Of a DNA stretch of 64,000 nt, positions 1 to 8,856 are shown piece by piece. Numbering within the stretch: position 1 is the stretch's first letter; every line of letters starts with the position of its first letter. This stretch comes from an uncultured Victivallales bacterium. Lineage in GTDB: Bacteria > Verrucomicrobiota > Lentisphaeria > Victivallales > UBA1829. The translations under genes and the position numbers were made by a program. The notes under the pieces are model-generated. The model searched no databases. It worked only from the letters and a program-made list of their open reading frames with translations, and was not told the origin of the DNA. The stretch spans positions 1 through 64,000 of the forward strand of contig CAKUDG010000011.1 of assembly GCA_934644965.1 (NCBI GenBank), read 5' to 3'.

Positions 1-49
1 CTTCGTTTCTTGCTGCAGTACAAATCAGGTGTATTGCAGCTTGGGTCTT

Positions 50-271
50 TTAACTATTGACGACACGATCTAGTGTCTCTGAATTCCAAAGATCTTTAAA
101 AAGTGTCCCCTCAGTAATAATAAAAGCATCGCATCGGTCTACAAGCTTCCAAGGCCTCTGATTCAAAACTCTTTCACCATACTCTTTCACTGAGACCAAT
201 GCGGCAAATCCAACTGCTGTTTCTTTATCCAGATTCAAGTCGACTGGTGTGAAAAAGTTTTTCTCTGTGTC
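50..271 (-). pseudogene. possible gene remnant, no start codon
   Basis: This stretch is open between two stops on the minus strand and reads as a plausible globular peptide of about 73 residues (for example AVGFAALVSVKEYGERVL and DAFIITEGTLFKDLW). It has no ATG in frame; the only start-like codon is TTG at 238. Its codons are AT-rich, unlike the GC-rich genes after position 960. That combination would suit the tail of a decayed or transferred gene. I do not recognise the family, and chance openness over 220 bases is possible, so confidence is low. Confidence 0.2.
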
Positions 272-962
272 TCATCACACCGGCTAAATCAATGGTCCTT
301 CCTCTTTCTTTTCCGGGTATACAGTTTTATTTGCATTCCCTTCTCACCACTCTCTCCAAAAAATTCTCTGGCCACAGCTTCCAGCTTTCCGGGTTCAAAT
401 TCTTTTCCCCTCTCCCTGACCGATTCGCAGGAACTGAACTCTGGAGAAGTACAATAAAGGTTCCCGAATATCGTCATACTGTCGTCATAGTTTTTGATTC
501 GGATCAGGCAGTCCTCTGTTTTTAACTGCCGGATTCTTGTACTGTAGAACGAAATACAGGCGATAAGACCTCTTTCCCCATCTTCTGCATTGAAAACAAT
601 CAGTAATCAAAAAATAATATAATTGGATCAATACAAAAAAGCAATTTTCCATTTTGAGCGTTCCGTTGTTTCGGGAAGCAGAATATTCCTTCCAAAGGAA
701 GAACTGTTTGCAGGCAGACAAAGGAAATGCAAGCCATGCTCTGGTGATGTTTCCCAGCATCCTTCTTCCGCTTCCGCATCTTTTTTGGCATTTCACCTTT
801 TTGTTTCCCAGATCTTCAAGCAGGTCCAGTCCGCACAAACTCCACTCAAAAACAGAAATTGAAACAGATTTTCAAAAACTGCTTGACGATTCATCCCAAG
901 ACAGCTATATTAAAAGTTTGCCGGAACATTTCGCAGTTTTGATCTAGAACGAGGATGACAAC
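272..962. other. AT-richer stretch without a supported gene
   Basis: Several short overlapping ORFs exist on both strands, but none has a convincing ribosome site, domain or neighbour link. The last bases before 963 carry a GAGG at about 951-954, which serves as the ribosome binding site of the next gene. I see no tRNA or strong terminator here. Confidence 0.4.
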
Positions 963-2282
963 ATGAAAAAATATGAATTGCAGAACATAGATGAGCCGAA
1001 TCTGATGCGGGATACTTTTGCGTATGACAAAATCCCGGCATTCAAACTCGGCGGAGAAAATGTCGCGCCCCGTCTGCCAAAGGACATCTGGATCACGGAT
1101 ACCACTTTCCGTGACGGCCAGCAGTCCCGTCCTCCTTATACAGTCTCCGACATTGTTGAAATTTTCAAGTTCATGCACCGCATCGGCGGCAAACGCGGTT
1201 TGATCCGTCAGAGTGAATTCTTCCTCTACAGCCCCGTCGACCGCGCCGCAGTGGAGGCTTGTCAGGAACTCGGGTTTGAATTTCCTCAGATCACGGCATG
1301 GATCCGGGCGGTGAAGAGTGATTTTGAACTGGTCAAAGCCATCGGACTTTCGGAAACAGGAATCCTCACCTCTTGTTCGGACTACCATATTTTCCTGAAG
1401 TTGAAAAAGAACAGACGTCAGGCGCTTGATTCCTACAAGGATATTGTCTCCGCCGCCCTGGAAAACGGCATTGCTCCGCGCTGTCATCTTGAAGACGTGA
1501 CGCGCGCGGATATCTACGGATTCGTCATCCCCATGATCAATGAGCTGAACGAACTCTGCAGAGGAACCGGAAAAAAAGTCAAAATCCGCCTCTGCGATAC
1601 CATGGGATACGGACTGCCCTATGCCACGGCGGAGCTCCCCCGCGGCATCCCCGCCATGCTCAAGGCTATCCTCGACAACACCGATACCACTTCCGATATG
1701 CTCGAATGGCATGGACACAACGATTTCCACAAAGTCCTGGCAAATGCCGTCGCCGCCTGGATCTATGGATGTTCCGCAGCAAACGGAACTTTCCTCGGAT
1801 TCGGGGAACGGACCGGAAATCCCCCCGTCGAAGGGCTTGTTTTCGAGTGGATGGGCCTGACTGGAATTCATGACGGAATCGACACTACTGTCATTACTGA
1901 CATGGCGGAATTCTTCCGTGACAAAATCCGTTACAACATCCCTCACAACTATCCTTTCGTTGGTGCAGATTTCAACACTACTCGTGCCGGAGTCCATGCA
2001 GACGGACTCACTAAAAATGAGGAAATCTACAATATCTTCGACACGGATAAGTTCCTGAAACGTCCCTGCAAAGTAGCCATATCCAACACTTCCGGTCTCG
2101 CAGGAATCGCCTACTGGATTCATGCAAATCTCCCCGGCGGAATCGATATCCGCAAGGACAACCCCGGCATTATGGAAATCAAGGCCTGGATCGACCGTGA
2201 ATACAAAAACGGAAGAACCACTTCCATCAGTGAAGTGGAAATGTTCAATCTGGTACGCGAGTATCTGCCCGAACTCTTCTGA
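963..2282 (+). CDS. Re-citrate synthase-like / homocitrate-isopropylmalate synthase family protein
   Basis: A member of the HMGL-like TIM-barrel family that condenses acetyl-CoA with a 2-oxoacid. The signature DTTFRDGQQSRPPYT occurs near residue 47, with the metal and substrate motifs HLEDVTRAD, RLCDTMGYG and LEWHGHNDFHKV further on. The RPPYT extension, the IRQSEFFLYS segment and the GFGERTGNPPVE segment match what I recall of Re-citrate synthases of anaerobes such as Clostridium kluyveri better than LeuA or NifV. It would make citrate from oxaloacetate, giving 2-oxoglutarate and glutamate in cells without the usual Si-enzyme. The 439-residue length suits that group. A GAGG sits about 8 bases before the ATG. 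Family assignment is firm; the exact substrate is inferred, and homocitrate synthase is the main alternative. Confidence 0.82.
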   Translation: MKKYELQNIDEPNLMRDTFAYDKIPAFKLGGENVAPRLPKDIWITDTTFRDGQQSRPPYTVSDIVEIFKFMHRIGGKRGLIRQSEFFLYSPVDRAAVEACQELGFEFPQITAWIRAVKSDFELVKAIGLSETGILTSCSDYHIFLKLKKNRRQALDSYKDIVSAALENGIAPRCHLEDVTRADIYGFVIPMINELNELCRGTGKKVKIRLCDTMGYGLPYATAELPRGIPAMLKAILDNTDTTSDMLEWHGHNDFHKVLANAVAAWIYGCSAANGTFLGFGERTGNPPVEGLVFEWMGLTGIHDGIDTTVITDMAEFFRDKIRYNIPHNYPFVGADFNTTRAGVHADGLTKNEEIYNIFDTDKFLKRPCKVAISNTSGLAGIAYWIHANLPGGIDIRKDNPGIMEIKAWIDREYKNGRTTSISEVEMFNLVREYLPELF

Positions 2283-2300
2283 ATCACGAAACAGAATATA

Positions 2301-2377
2301 AAAATACGGCAGGCTGTGCCTGCCGGGTGCAGGGAATGCAGCCCTGCCGGGGAGTATGAGGGCGAGTAGCCCTCATG
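2301..2377. repeat. 77-bp intergenic repeat, copy 1, three hairpins
   Basis: The unit folds as three adjacent inverted repeats: GGCAGGC/GCCTGCC, GCAGGG/CCCTGC and TGAGGGC/GCCCTCA. A second copy lies at 2414-2489 and differs by about one base in the first loop. It sits just after the stop of the synthase gene, so it may also act as a terminator or mRNA end, but the T-run after it is short. The design resembles small dispersed palindromic elements. Confidence 0.8.
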
Positions 2378-2413
2378 CTTTTAAGGAAAAAAATAAAATA
2401 AAGTGAAAATAAA

Positions 2414-2489
2414 AAAATACGGCAGGCTTGCCTGCCGGGTGCAGGGAATGCAGCCCTGCCGGGGAGTATGAGGGCGAGTAGCCCTCATG
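2414..2489. repeat. 76-bp intergenic repeat, copy 2, three hairpins
   Basis: This is an almost exact direct copy of 2301-2377, one base shorter in the first hairpin loop. It is followed directly by a run of eight T and then an AT-rich microsatellite, so in the plus direction this copy has the form of an intrinsic terminator. Confidence 0.8.
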
Positions 2490-2525
2490 TTTTTTTTATT
2501 ATTTTATTATTTTATTATTTTATTT
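2490..2525. repeat. AT-rich microsatellite, 8-bp period
   Basis: A T-run is followed by about three copies of ATTATTTT. It lies between the second hairpin repeat and a different block of palindromes. It contains no coding sense and is probably a slippage-prone spacer. Confidence 0.7.
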
Positions 2526-2529
2526 CTGC

Positions 2530-2610
2530 CTCCGGCGGCCAGCATCTCGCCGCTGGAGTGCGACAAGGTCACGGACCTTGACCTCGAGAAAAATGCTAGC
2601 CGCATTTTTC
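2530..2610. repeat. third block of three hairpins
   Basis: Three more inverted repeats lie in a row: CTCCGGCGGC/GCCGCTGGAG (2530-2558, one G-T pair), AAGGTC/GACCTT (2565-2579) and a perfect nine-base GAAAAATGC/GCATTTTTC (2588-2610). The sequence differs from the 77-bp units but the layout is the same, which suggests a second family of the same type of element. The last hairpin could end transcription of the minus-strand gene that stops at 2735 or of the plus-strand gene before it. Confidence 0.65.
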
Positions 2611-2734
2611 CGTAGTTTCTTGATTCACATTTCTCTGCCATTCTTCAGAATGAAAAAAAAGAATCCGGCCCCCGCACGTTTCCGCAGCTCAGGGCCGGAC
2701 CATGATCTAAAACAAAGATCCAAAAAAGAATGAC

Positions 2735-5329
2735 TTATTCAAAGAATTTCTTTTTCAGATAATCACGCCGTTTCTCCGCCAGGATATATTCAAATTCAGC
2801 CCACTGCGGAACGTACTTATCAAAAAGCATGTCGATATCCGCATCCTGAGAAGCGATTTTCTCACCGGCCTCGTCCAATTCCTTGACCCAGGCGGCAAGT
2901 TCCTCCTCGTAGAAGGCAGGATCACCCAGCTCCGGATCATCCCGCCAGACCGGAAGAGTTTTGCTGTTTTTGAAACGGTAATACGCCGAAGCGCAAAGAT
3001 TGCGCTTGATCGCCTTTTCCTGTTCCGGTGTGAAGTTGAAATGAAGCTGAAGCATGCGCGCGAGTTCGTGCACCTGCCCCGAAATCGTCTGTCCTCCCCC
3101 GGGCGACCAACGCTGAAGCCCAAGGTACCAGACCTTTCCATCCAGCGGCAGAGTGTCATAAAACGCAATCCACGGGATGAATGTATGCGCCACAATTCCC
3201 TCGGGCGTTGTACACGCATCGCTCCGGAAAAAGTCCTCCGTCAAACGGTAACGCGGAGAAGGCGAGGCAAAATCAATATTGACTTCATCCTTCGCATCCG
3301 GCAGATTCGAGAAAAACCACATATTGTACGGCGCTTCCTCCGCAGGACGGAATGTGCATTCCAGAGATCCGCCGGAACGTTTCCCCGTCAGGACCTCCTC
3401 CACCTTCGGATCATTGCAGCGGACATAAATGTGCACGCCTTCCATGTCATAGACAATGCGGATCCCCGTCTTCCATTCCGGATCCGTCTGAGGCTGTTTC
3501 GCATCCTTCAGGAGGCGCTTCACATCCGTATCCGTGCTGATGTTCACGTTGTCGCCGTACGGGACAAAACGCGTTTCCATGGACTTCCAGTCATTGTACA
3601 TCGGAGTCCTGGAAAATCCGTCCGCAGTACGGGGCGGATTGAACAAATACTGCACCGTATAACTCTTCGGGGAAAGAGAAATGAAACGCTTGTCCAGAAT
3701 GTTGTTGTAAATGCTCCGGCAGACATCGTAACGTTTTGCTCTGTAGAACAATTCAGAAACACGGCGGAGCAGACGCAGCTTGGATTCGGAACTGAGTTTG
3801 TCCGCAGCAAACGCATCGTCAAATTTCTCTACAGCATTCCCCTTGTTGAAGAAATCCACCGCCCGCCAGTAAAGAAGATCCTCCGCCTTCGGGGAAGGTT
3901 TCTTTGCCAGTTCCTCCGCAATCAGGGCGGACACCTTCGGTGTGTCCTTCTTCCACAGATAGATCATCACCGCGGAGTCCATGCTGCCGGACCGGTTCAG
4001 TTCCACAGCCTTCCCGATCTGATCCACGGCAAAGGCGAAATCACCGTATCCGAAGGCAGTCCAGGCATTCTGACGGTAAAAGTCAAAGCGCGCCGGCTGT
4101 TTGCCTTTTTCGATGGAATCGTTCAGACGGATCATCTCATCGGTCAGTTTGCGCCAGTTCCCGTAGGCCTCCTGATCACAAAAGCCGCGCTGAAACCATT
4201 CCACATTCCCGCTGCGCTTCCGGAGATCCCCCAGAACCCGGAATTTCTCTGCCGGCGTAATCTTTGGGTTTGCCAGCTCGGCACGGAAAAGCTCGGATGC
4301 CGTTGCATTCCCCGCATTCTTGGCCAGCAGTGGAACAATGCTCGAACGAAGCGGACCGTACGGCATGGCAAGAACTTTTTTGCGAATCGCTTCAAAAGAC
4401 CGCATGTCGCCTCTCTTCAATGCAGCAGCACCGAGAGAACCGAGTTCAAACTGCGCAACCTGATCCGAAGGAAGAACCCGGGATGCCTCCGAAAGGGATT
4501 TGACGGCAAGATCCTCACTCAAATTCAGATATTCGTTCAGGACACGGACCATCCGGGTGCATGCCGTCTGATATTCCCGTTCAAATCTCCGGTCCGGTTT
4601 CTCTTTTTTCTGTTCTTTTTCCCACGCGTCCTTCATGGAAGCCGTCACAGCGACGAGTTCCTTGAAGAACTTCTCTCCTGATGCGGAGTCGCCCGCTGCT
4701 TTCACCGCGCCGATGGCAAGATTGCTGAGCGAATCAGTGACCTGGAAATTCGTAAAGTTGTCCCTGCCCGCGCGTCCGTAGAGCTCAGAGGCAGCTTTGA
4801 AATAATCGCCGCTGATGGAAGAGAGGCCGTTGATCAGATTCTTGATCGCCTCCGTCCGCTGCGTCGAAGGCGGAAGTGATTCCAGAAGGGAAAGCGCTTC
4901 CAGAGCCTCTTTCCCATAGGGATTCTTCTTCACGGAAGCATATTTGAGCGCAAGACGGCCGAGGGACGCGGGATTTCCCGTCGCCCGGACAGTCGCGGCG
5001 ACATCGGCGGTCAGAGCCGCATCCCCGGAACGAAACACAAGCTCCATCATGCGGTTGCACGCATTGAAGATCTGAGCGGCGTTCAGAGATTCGTTCTTGA
5101 GAAGGTCTTTCCAGTCCGCGACGGCTCCGGGAAGATCGGCGGCGGCACGGACCTGAACGGCATTGAGTTTCTCCGTCAGGAGTTTCGCATCTATGAACTG
5201 GGCTTTCTTCAGCTCGGGTGCGGCAGCTTTGGGCTGCTGGGCCGTCAGAAGCGGAGAGAGGGTGAAAAGTGCAGCCGCTCCAAAAATCAGCGGATAGGAT
5301 AAGGAAGATATCGGGAAAGCGTGTCTCAT
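2735..5329 (-). CDS. exported TPR-like protein with C-terminal CBM9-like domain
   Basis: An 864-residue protein with a signal peptide (hydrophobic stretch about residues 12-30, ending LLTAQQ). The middle, roughly residues 40-540, is alpha-helical with loose TPR-like repeats. The C-terminal part (about 590-780) looks like a CBM9/DOMON-type beta-sandwich: an IRIVYDMEGVHIYVRC strand pair, an SLECTFRPA segment, NMWFFSNL, and FIPWIAFYDTLPLDGKVW, a layout seen in sugar- or heme-binding domains. It overlaps the upstream gene by four bases (ATGA at 5326-5329), so the two are translated together. A role in binding or organising glycans at the cell surface is inferred; no catalytic motif was recognised. 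Confidence 0.7.
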   Translation of the reverse strand: MRHAFPISSLSYPLIFGAAALFTLSPLLTAQQPKAAAPELKKAQFIDAKLLTEKLNAVQVRAAADLPGAVADWKDLLKNESLNAAQIFNACNRMMELVFRSGDAALTADVAATVRATGNPASLGRLALKYASVKKNPYGKEALEALSLLESLPPSTQRTEAIKNLINGLSSISGDYFKAASELYGRAGRDNFTNFQVTDSLSNLAIGAVKAAGDSASGEKFFKELVAVTASMKDAWEKEQKKEKPDRRFEREYQTACTRMVRVLNEYLNLSEDLAVKSLSEASRVLPSDQVAQFELGSLGAAALKRGDMRSFEAIRKKVLAMPYGPLRSSIVPLLAKNAGNATASELFRAELANPKITPAEKFRVLGDLRKRSGNVEWFQRGFCDQEAYGNWRKLTDEMIRLNDSIEKGKQPARFDFYRQNAWTAFGYGDFAFAVDQIGKAVELNRSGSMDSAVMIYLWKKDTPKVSALIAEELAKKPSPKAEDLLYWRAVDFFNKGNAVEKFDDAFAADKLSSESKLRLLRRVSELFYRAKRYDVCRSIYNNILDKRFISLSPKSYTVQYLFNPPRTADGFSRTPMYNDWKSMETRFVPYGDNVNISTDTDVKRLLKDAKQPQTDPEWKTGIRIVYDMEGVHIYVRCNDPKVEEVLTGKRSGGSLECTFRPAEEAPYNMWFFSNLPDAKDEVNIDFASPSPRYRLTEDFFRSDACTTPEGIVAHTFIPWIAFYDTLPLDGKVWYLGLQRWSPGGGQTISGQVHELARMLQLHFNFTPEQEKAIKRNLCASAYYRFKNSKTLPVWRDDPELGDPAFYEEELAAWVKELDEAGEKIASQDADIDMLFDKYVPQWAEFEYILAEKRRDYLKKKFFE

Positions 5330-7179
5330 GATTTCTGCTCCTTGTTCAAGGCTCTTTCAAGCTGCATGATGTGATTGATGCATTCCGCGCGGAAGGTATC
5401 CGGATTTTCGCGCGTATCCCAGTAGGCAAGGAAGGCAAGAGCCTTGCGCCCGAGGTGGAGAACATCGGCATCGGAGGATTTTTCCGCTTCAAAAGCAAGC
5501 TGTTTGAGCTTGGTGGCATAACGGATGTCGTCCAGGCCCTCGCGGACGCCTTCCCAGGCGAGCGTGTCGAGAATCCGGTCCGAAATCGCATAGACCATGA
5601 TGATTCCGCGGTAGTTGGATTCATAGGCGATGGCGAAATCATTCCAGTCGTTGCGGTACCAGGTGTAATTCGAGGAAAGGTCGTAATTCGCCTTGTAGGC
5701 CATCAGTCCGTGGATCCGGCGGAAATAATCGGGATTCTCCGGTCCGGAATGGGGGTCAGCGTACCAGCCCGTCAGGCCTTCCGGATGAGCCTCATGGAAG
5801 AGCCGGACCCTTTCTGCACGTTCTTCCGAAGGCATGCGCGGAAGCACCATGAAGTCCAGTGGATACAGCATTTTCTTGTGGTCATGCGCGGAAACCATGA
5901 CCCGGGCTCCGGCGGCATGTGCGGCACGCCAGGCGGGACGTTCGGCCTTGATGGTCGAATATCCTCCCTCGTCCGCGCCGTAGCAGTAGAAATCGGTGTG
6001 GCCGAGATATTTTTTGCAGAGCGCCGCCGCGGCGTCCAGCTGCGACTGGAGCTGATCGAGTTTGGCCAGCGACTCCGGAGTCGGCTTCCCGTAGATCGAA
6101 AGGTGCACCCCGGGACCGTTGGCAAACAGCGGACGCAGGAAAACCCCGACTTTTTTCGCCAGTTCCACTTCCTTTGCAAACTGGGCCTCGTTATTCGGAT
6201 CGAGTTTCGGGAACCCGAAAAGGTGCGTGGCATTGTGGTCGACAAGATTTTTCAGAATGCGGGGATTGTCCTGTGCGCCGCCCGTGCCGTAAAGAGAAAG
6301 GAAGAAGGGTTTTGAAATGTCGTAGTTCGTGGCGGGACGCGGAAGTTCAAAGGGAAGAACGCCCAGTTTCACGGGAATGGTGCCGACTTTGCTGCCGTCG
6401 GCCGTCATGGTGATGGATCCGCTGTAAACGCCGGGTTTCGCTTCCGAAGGGACATGGACGGTCAGCATGAACTGTTTGAATTCGTCCCGGTTCAGCACCA
6501 CAGGCTGGAGGACGTCGGCATCCTTCAGCAGGGCGATGCGGACCATATTGGTGAATTTATAGTCGGTCACCATAAAATCGGCGCTGATCCATTCGTAATG
6601 GGTGGAACCATCGGCATTGGAATAGCGGGCGTAGTTGTCTTTGGTGGAGGGATCGGCGAAGATCAGGTTTTCGTCATTGACCAGGAGTTCGGGAGTCAGC
6701 ACGCGGCGCAGCGGATCGGCCATATAGCCGAACCAGCCGGAACCGCACTGATACCAGATCTTCACCAGTTTCAGATCCAGCGCCGATGCGGGAATCACAT
6801 TGCCCTTCCCGTCCCTGAGGTCGGACACCTTCAGTTCAAAGCGGTTCACATTCTTTTTCGGATACACCACAAAGGAGGCGGGTTCAAATTCACCTCTGGC
6901 CGCCATGATGTCCAGCGGAGCCGCCAGTTTTCCATCCACAGGATAGAGATCCGGCAGACGTTTGATATCGCTCATCGGTGCAACAGCGTAGTAAAGAACA
7001 GGTGCCTTTTTCCATTCTTCCGGCGCCTTCGCCAGGTCTTCCGCCACCTTCGCGGCATTGGACTTGACCGCTTCCGGTGACAATGGATAAGTTTGACGGC
7101 CCGGAGCATCTGCCGCACGAACAGACGGAATGCCGCATAACGCGGCCAGAAGCAGCATCAGCGAAAACTTCATTACCAT
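5326..7179 (-). CDS. secreted GH123/DUF4091-like protein
   Basis: A 617-residue protein with a clear signal peptide (MKFSLMLLLAALCGI, cleavage near VRA-AD). The N-terminal beta-sandwich carries the ARGEFEPASFVV strand seen in GH123 and DUF4091 proteins. The middle is a TIM-barrel-like domain with a DFYCYGADEGGY segment whose acidic pair could be catalytic. The C-terminus has AWEGVREGLDDIRYATKLK, the hallmark of DUF4091. It is probably a glycosidase acting on N-acetylated or complex sugars, but the substrate is unknown. It is the first gene of a two-gene unit with the TPR/CBM9-like protein. The start could be the ATG at 7179 or the one at 7173, which gives a cleaner signal peptide. Confidence 0.75.
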   Translation of the reverse strand: MVMKFSLMLLLAALCGIPSVRAADAPGRQTYPLSPEAVKSNAAKVAEDLAKAPEEWKKAPVLYYAVAPMSDIKRLPDLYPVDGKLAAPLDIMAARGEFEPASFVVYPKKNVNRFELKVSDLRDGKGNVIPASALDLKLVKIWYQCGSGWFGYMADPLRRVLTPELLVNDENLIFADPSTKDNYARYSNADGSTHYEWISADFMVTDYKFTNMVRIALLKDADVLQPVVLNRDEFKQFMLTVHVPSEAKPGVYSGSITMTADGSKVGTIPVKLGVLPFELPRPATNYDISKPFFLSLYGTGGAQDNPRILKNLVDHNATHLFGFPKLDPNNEAQFAKEVELAKKVGVFLRPLFANGPGVHLSIYGKPTPESLAKLDQLQSQLDAAAALCKKYLGHTDFYCYGADEGGYSTIKAERPAWRAAHAAGARVMVSAHDHKKMLYPLDFMVLPRMPSEERAERVRLFHEAHPEGLTGWYADPHSGPENPDYFRRIHGLMAYKANYDLSSNYTWYRNDWNDFAIAYESNYRGIIMVYAISDRILDTLAWEGVREGLDDIRYATKLKQLAFEAEKSSDADVLHLGRKALAFLAYWDTRENPDTFRAECINHIMQLERALNKEQKS

Positions 7180-7377
7180 TCGTCTTTCTTTTGTTGTTTT
7201 TTTTCTGTTGTCATCGACTGAAACAGGTGTTCAGAACTCAGAAGGTAGAATATTCCCCCGTCTTTCAAAATACAAGCTCCATCTTCAGCGGAAAAGCAAA
7301 AATCAACAAAAAAAATAATACTACACTTTTACAATCCAGCACTACATTCACAGCAGGAAGACTCCCCCGGCTTTGCG
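7180..7377. other. AT-rich spacer between divergent genes
   Basis: This is the first part of a 630-base gap separating the minus-strand glycosidase-like gene from the plus-strand permease. It is rich in A and T tracts and probably carries the promoter of the minus-strand unit. I could not pick out a convincing -35/-10 pair. Confidence 0.35.
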
Positions 7378-7470
7378 GAAGAACGCGCAGAAGAAAGCGC
7401 AGAAGAAAGCGCAGAAGAAAGCGCAGAAGAAAGCGCAGGAGAAAGCGCGGGAGAAAGCGCGGGAGAAGGA
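7378..7470. repeat. 12-bp tandem repeat, about 7.7 copies
   Basis: The unit GAAGAAAGCGCA is repeated from 7378, with four identical central copies and variant ends (GAAGAACGCGCA, GGAGAAAGCGCG). In one plus-strand frame it would read Glu-Glu-Ser-Ala repeats, in another Arg/Lys-rich repeats. No ORF here has a credible start or conserved flank. I treat it as a noncoding variable-number repeat upstream of the permease gene. Confidence 0.85.
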
Positions 7471-7774
7471 AGATTCTCTCTTCCATTCTCAGCGCTTCCC
7501 CCAGCAGCCGGGCTTGTATTTTCCGGAATGCGAAGCATATTAATAAGCTTTATGTCAGCAGAAGAAGACGGCGCACGGATGGCCCCCCTTCCCCACCGAT
7601 GCCGGAGAACATAGCAGAATCGCCAAGCATCGGTGTCACGTTTCCGGCGTGCTCCGTTGAGGAAAAACACAAGAAAGTCTTTTTTCCCTCCTTCCCGACG
7701 ATCGGAAGCCGAAACAGGAAAAGTAAAGAAGCGAAAAACAAAAAATAGGAAGACGGAAAACGGGGAAACAATCC
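7471..7774. other. gap without a supported gene
   Basis: Purine-rich on the plus strand toward its end. Short ORFs cross it on both strands but lack start signals and recognisable domains. It probably holds the promoter of the permease gene, which I could not assign. Confidence 0.35.
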
Positions 7775-7810
7775 GGAACTGAATCCGAAACTGAAACTGG
7801 AACTGAAAAA
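7775..7810 (+). repeat. three imperfect 12-bp repeats abutting a start codon
   Basis: GGAACTGAATCC, GAAACTGAAACT and GGAACTGAAAAA follow each other and end on the A of the ATG at 7810. They occupy the place of the ribosome binding site; only the GGA at 7799-7801 could serve. Copy-number change here could alter translation of the permease. Confidence 0.6.
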
Positions 7811-8745
7811 TGGATTATGCACTTTATCTCATTGCCCCGCTGATGGGCTTTGCCGGAATGATGTCAGGAGGCTACTGGGGGGTGGGCTGCGGCTGGATCG
7901 TGGTGCCGACGATGCTGATTCTCGGATTCGACACATTTTCCGCAATCGGGATCGGTCTTCTTCAGATGCTTCCTCCGACCATACTGACCGTATACCGCCA
8001 GTATCCTGAAATCGGCTGGAAACGCGGCGAACCGGGCAGGACTCTGGCGCTTCCGATTGCCGCGGGAGCGTTTCTGACATCGCTGGCGGGGAAAAGCGTC
8101 AATACGGTGCTGATCGGGCTCTGGGGAGCGGAGACCATCCAGTGGCTCATCATTGCCCTGATTCTCTTTCTGATCTTCCAGACCCTCTGCAGCAAGACCG
8201 CCTGTTACGGAGACGCTCTGCCGGAAATCGGCCCCAGAAAAAGCGGGATCGCCTTCGGGACAGGACTTCTGACGGGACTGGTCTCTTCCATGCTCGGAGT
8301 CGGAGGAGGAATTCTGGTCCGTCCGCTTCTGACCTCCGGGTTCCGCATGCCGGAATATTACACGAGCCGGATTGTGCGCTTTCTTCTGCTCGTGACAACA
8401 GGGACGGGAGGACTCACCTATCTTTTCCATTCGGGAGGAATCGACTGGCACGTGCTCTGGATTTCGATGCTGGTGGCATTCGGCGGGATGTTCGGCTTTC
8501 CCGTCGGAGTCCGGATGCACACGATTGTATATGACGGCGGTTACGCCCAGCACATCCACAAGAGTTTCGGCTTCATGGGCTTTGCGGTTCTCACCAACAC
8601 AATTCTGAATATGGCGGGGCTGGAGATGTTCAGCCGTTTCCTGATGCTGGCACTGGGTTTTCTGCTCTGCGTCTATCTTTTCCTTTTCACGCTCTATACG
8701 AAAAAGCATCCCCGGGAAACCGCGGGAACTGGCGGCGTTCACTGA
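7810..8745 (+). CDS. TSUP (TauE/SafE) family permease
   Basis: A 311-residue polytopic membrane protein with about eight hydrophobic segments. Each half starts with a glycine-rich turn typical of the TSUP fold: GFAGMMSGGYWGVGCGW near residue 14 and SSMLGVGGGILVRPLL near residue 160. Family members export sulfite, organosulfonates or other small anions across the inner membrane. The substrate cannot be read from sequence. It precedes folE by about 110 bases and may start the following run of genes. The upstream region has two unusual 12-bp repeat arrays. Confidence 0.85.
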   Translation: MDYALYLIAPLMGFAGMMSGGYWGVGCGWIVVPTMLILGFDTFSAIGIGLLQMLPPTILTVYRQYPEIGWKRGEPGRTLALPIAAGAFLTSLAGKSVNTVLIGLWGAETIQWLIIALILFLIFQTLCSKTACYGDALPEIGPRKSGIAFGTGLLTGLVSSMLGVGGGILVRPLLTSGFRMPEYYTSRIVRFLLLVTTGTGGLTYLFHSGGIDWHVLWISMLVAFGGMFGFPVGVRMHTIVYDGGYAQHIHKSFGFMGFAVLTNTILNMAGLEMFSRFLMLALGFLLCVYLFLFTLYTKKHPRETAGTGGVH

Positions 8746-8856
8746 ACGCAATCATGCGGCAAGGCTGTAAAAAAGGAAAAGAAGGTGTATATTCCCGAAC
8801 CTATGATTCAAGAAGGAAAGAAGAATTTGACAAATTTGACAGATAAGGATTCCGTC

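Noticed and set aside
371..410. Possible tRNA T-arm (GGGTTCAAATTC)
   Set aside because: No matching acceptor stem, anticodon arm or CCA context was found around it.
3041..4681. 546-residue ORF on the plus strand
   Set aside because: It is the antisense shadow of the TPR/CBM9-like gene, with Arg/His-rich sequence and no domain or start signal.
7378..7470. CRISPR-like repeat array
   Set aside because: The units are 12 bases, directly adjacent and without spacers, so this is a simple tandem repeat.
7077..7748. Arg/Lys-repeat ORF across the 12-bp array, and its Glu-Glu-Ser-Ala and minus-strand Ala-Leu-Ser alternatives
   Set aside because: All frames stay open over a 12-base repeat, so openness is no evidence. 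None has a ribosome site or conserved flank.
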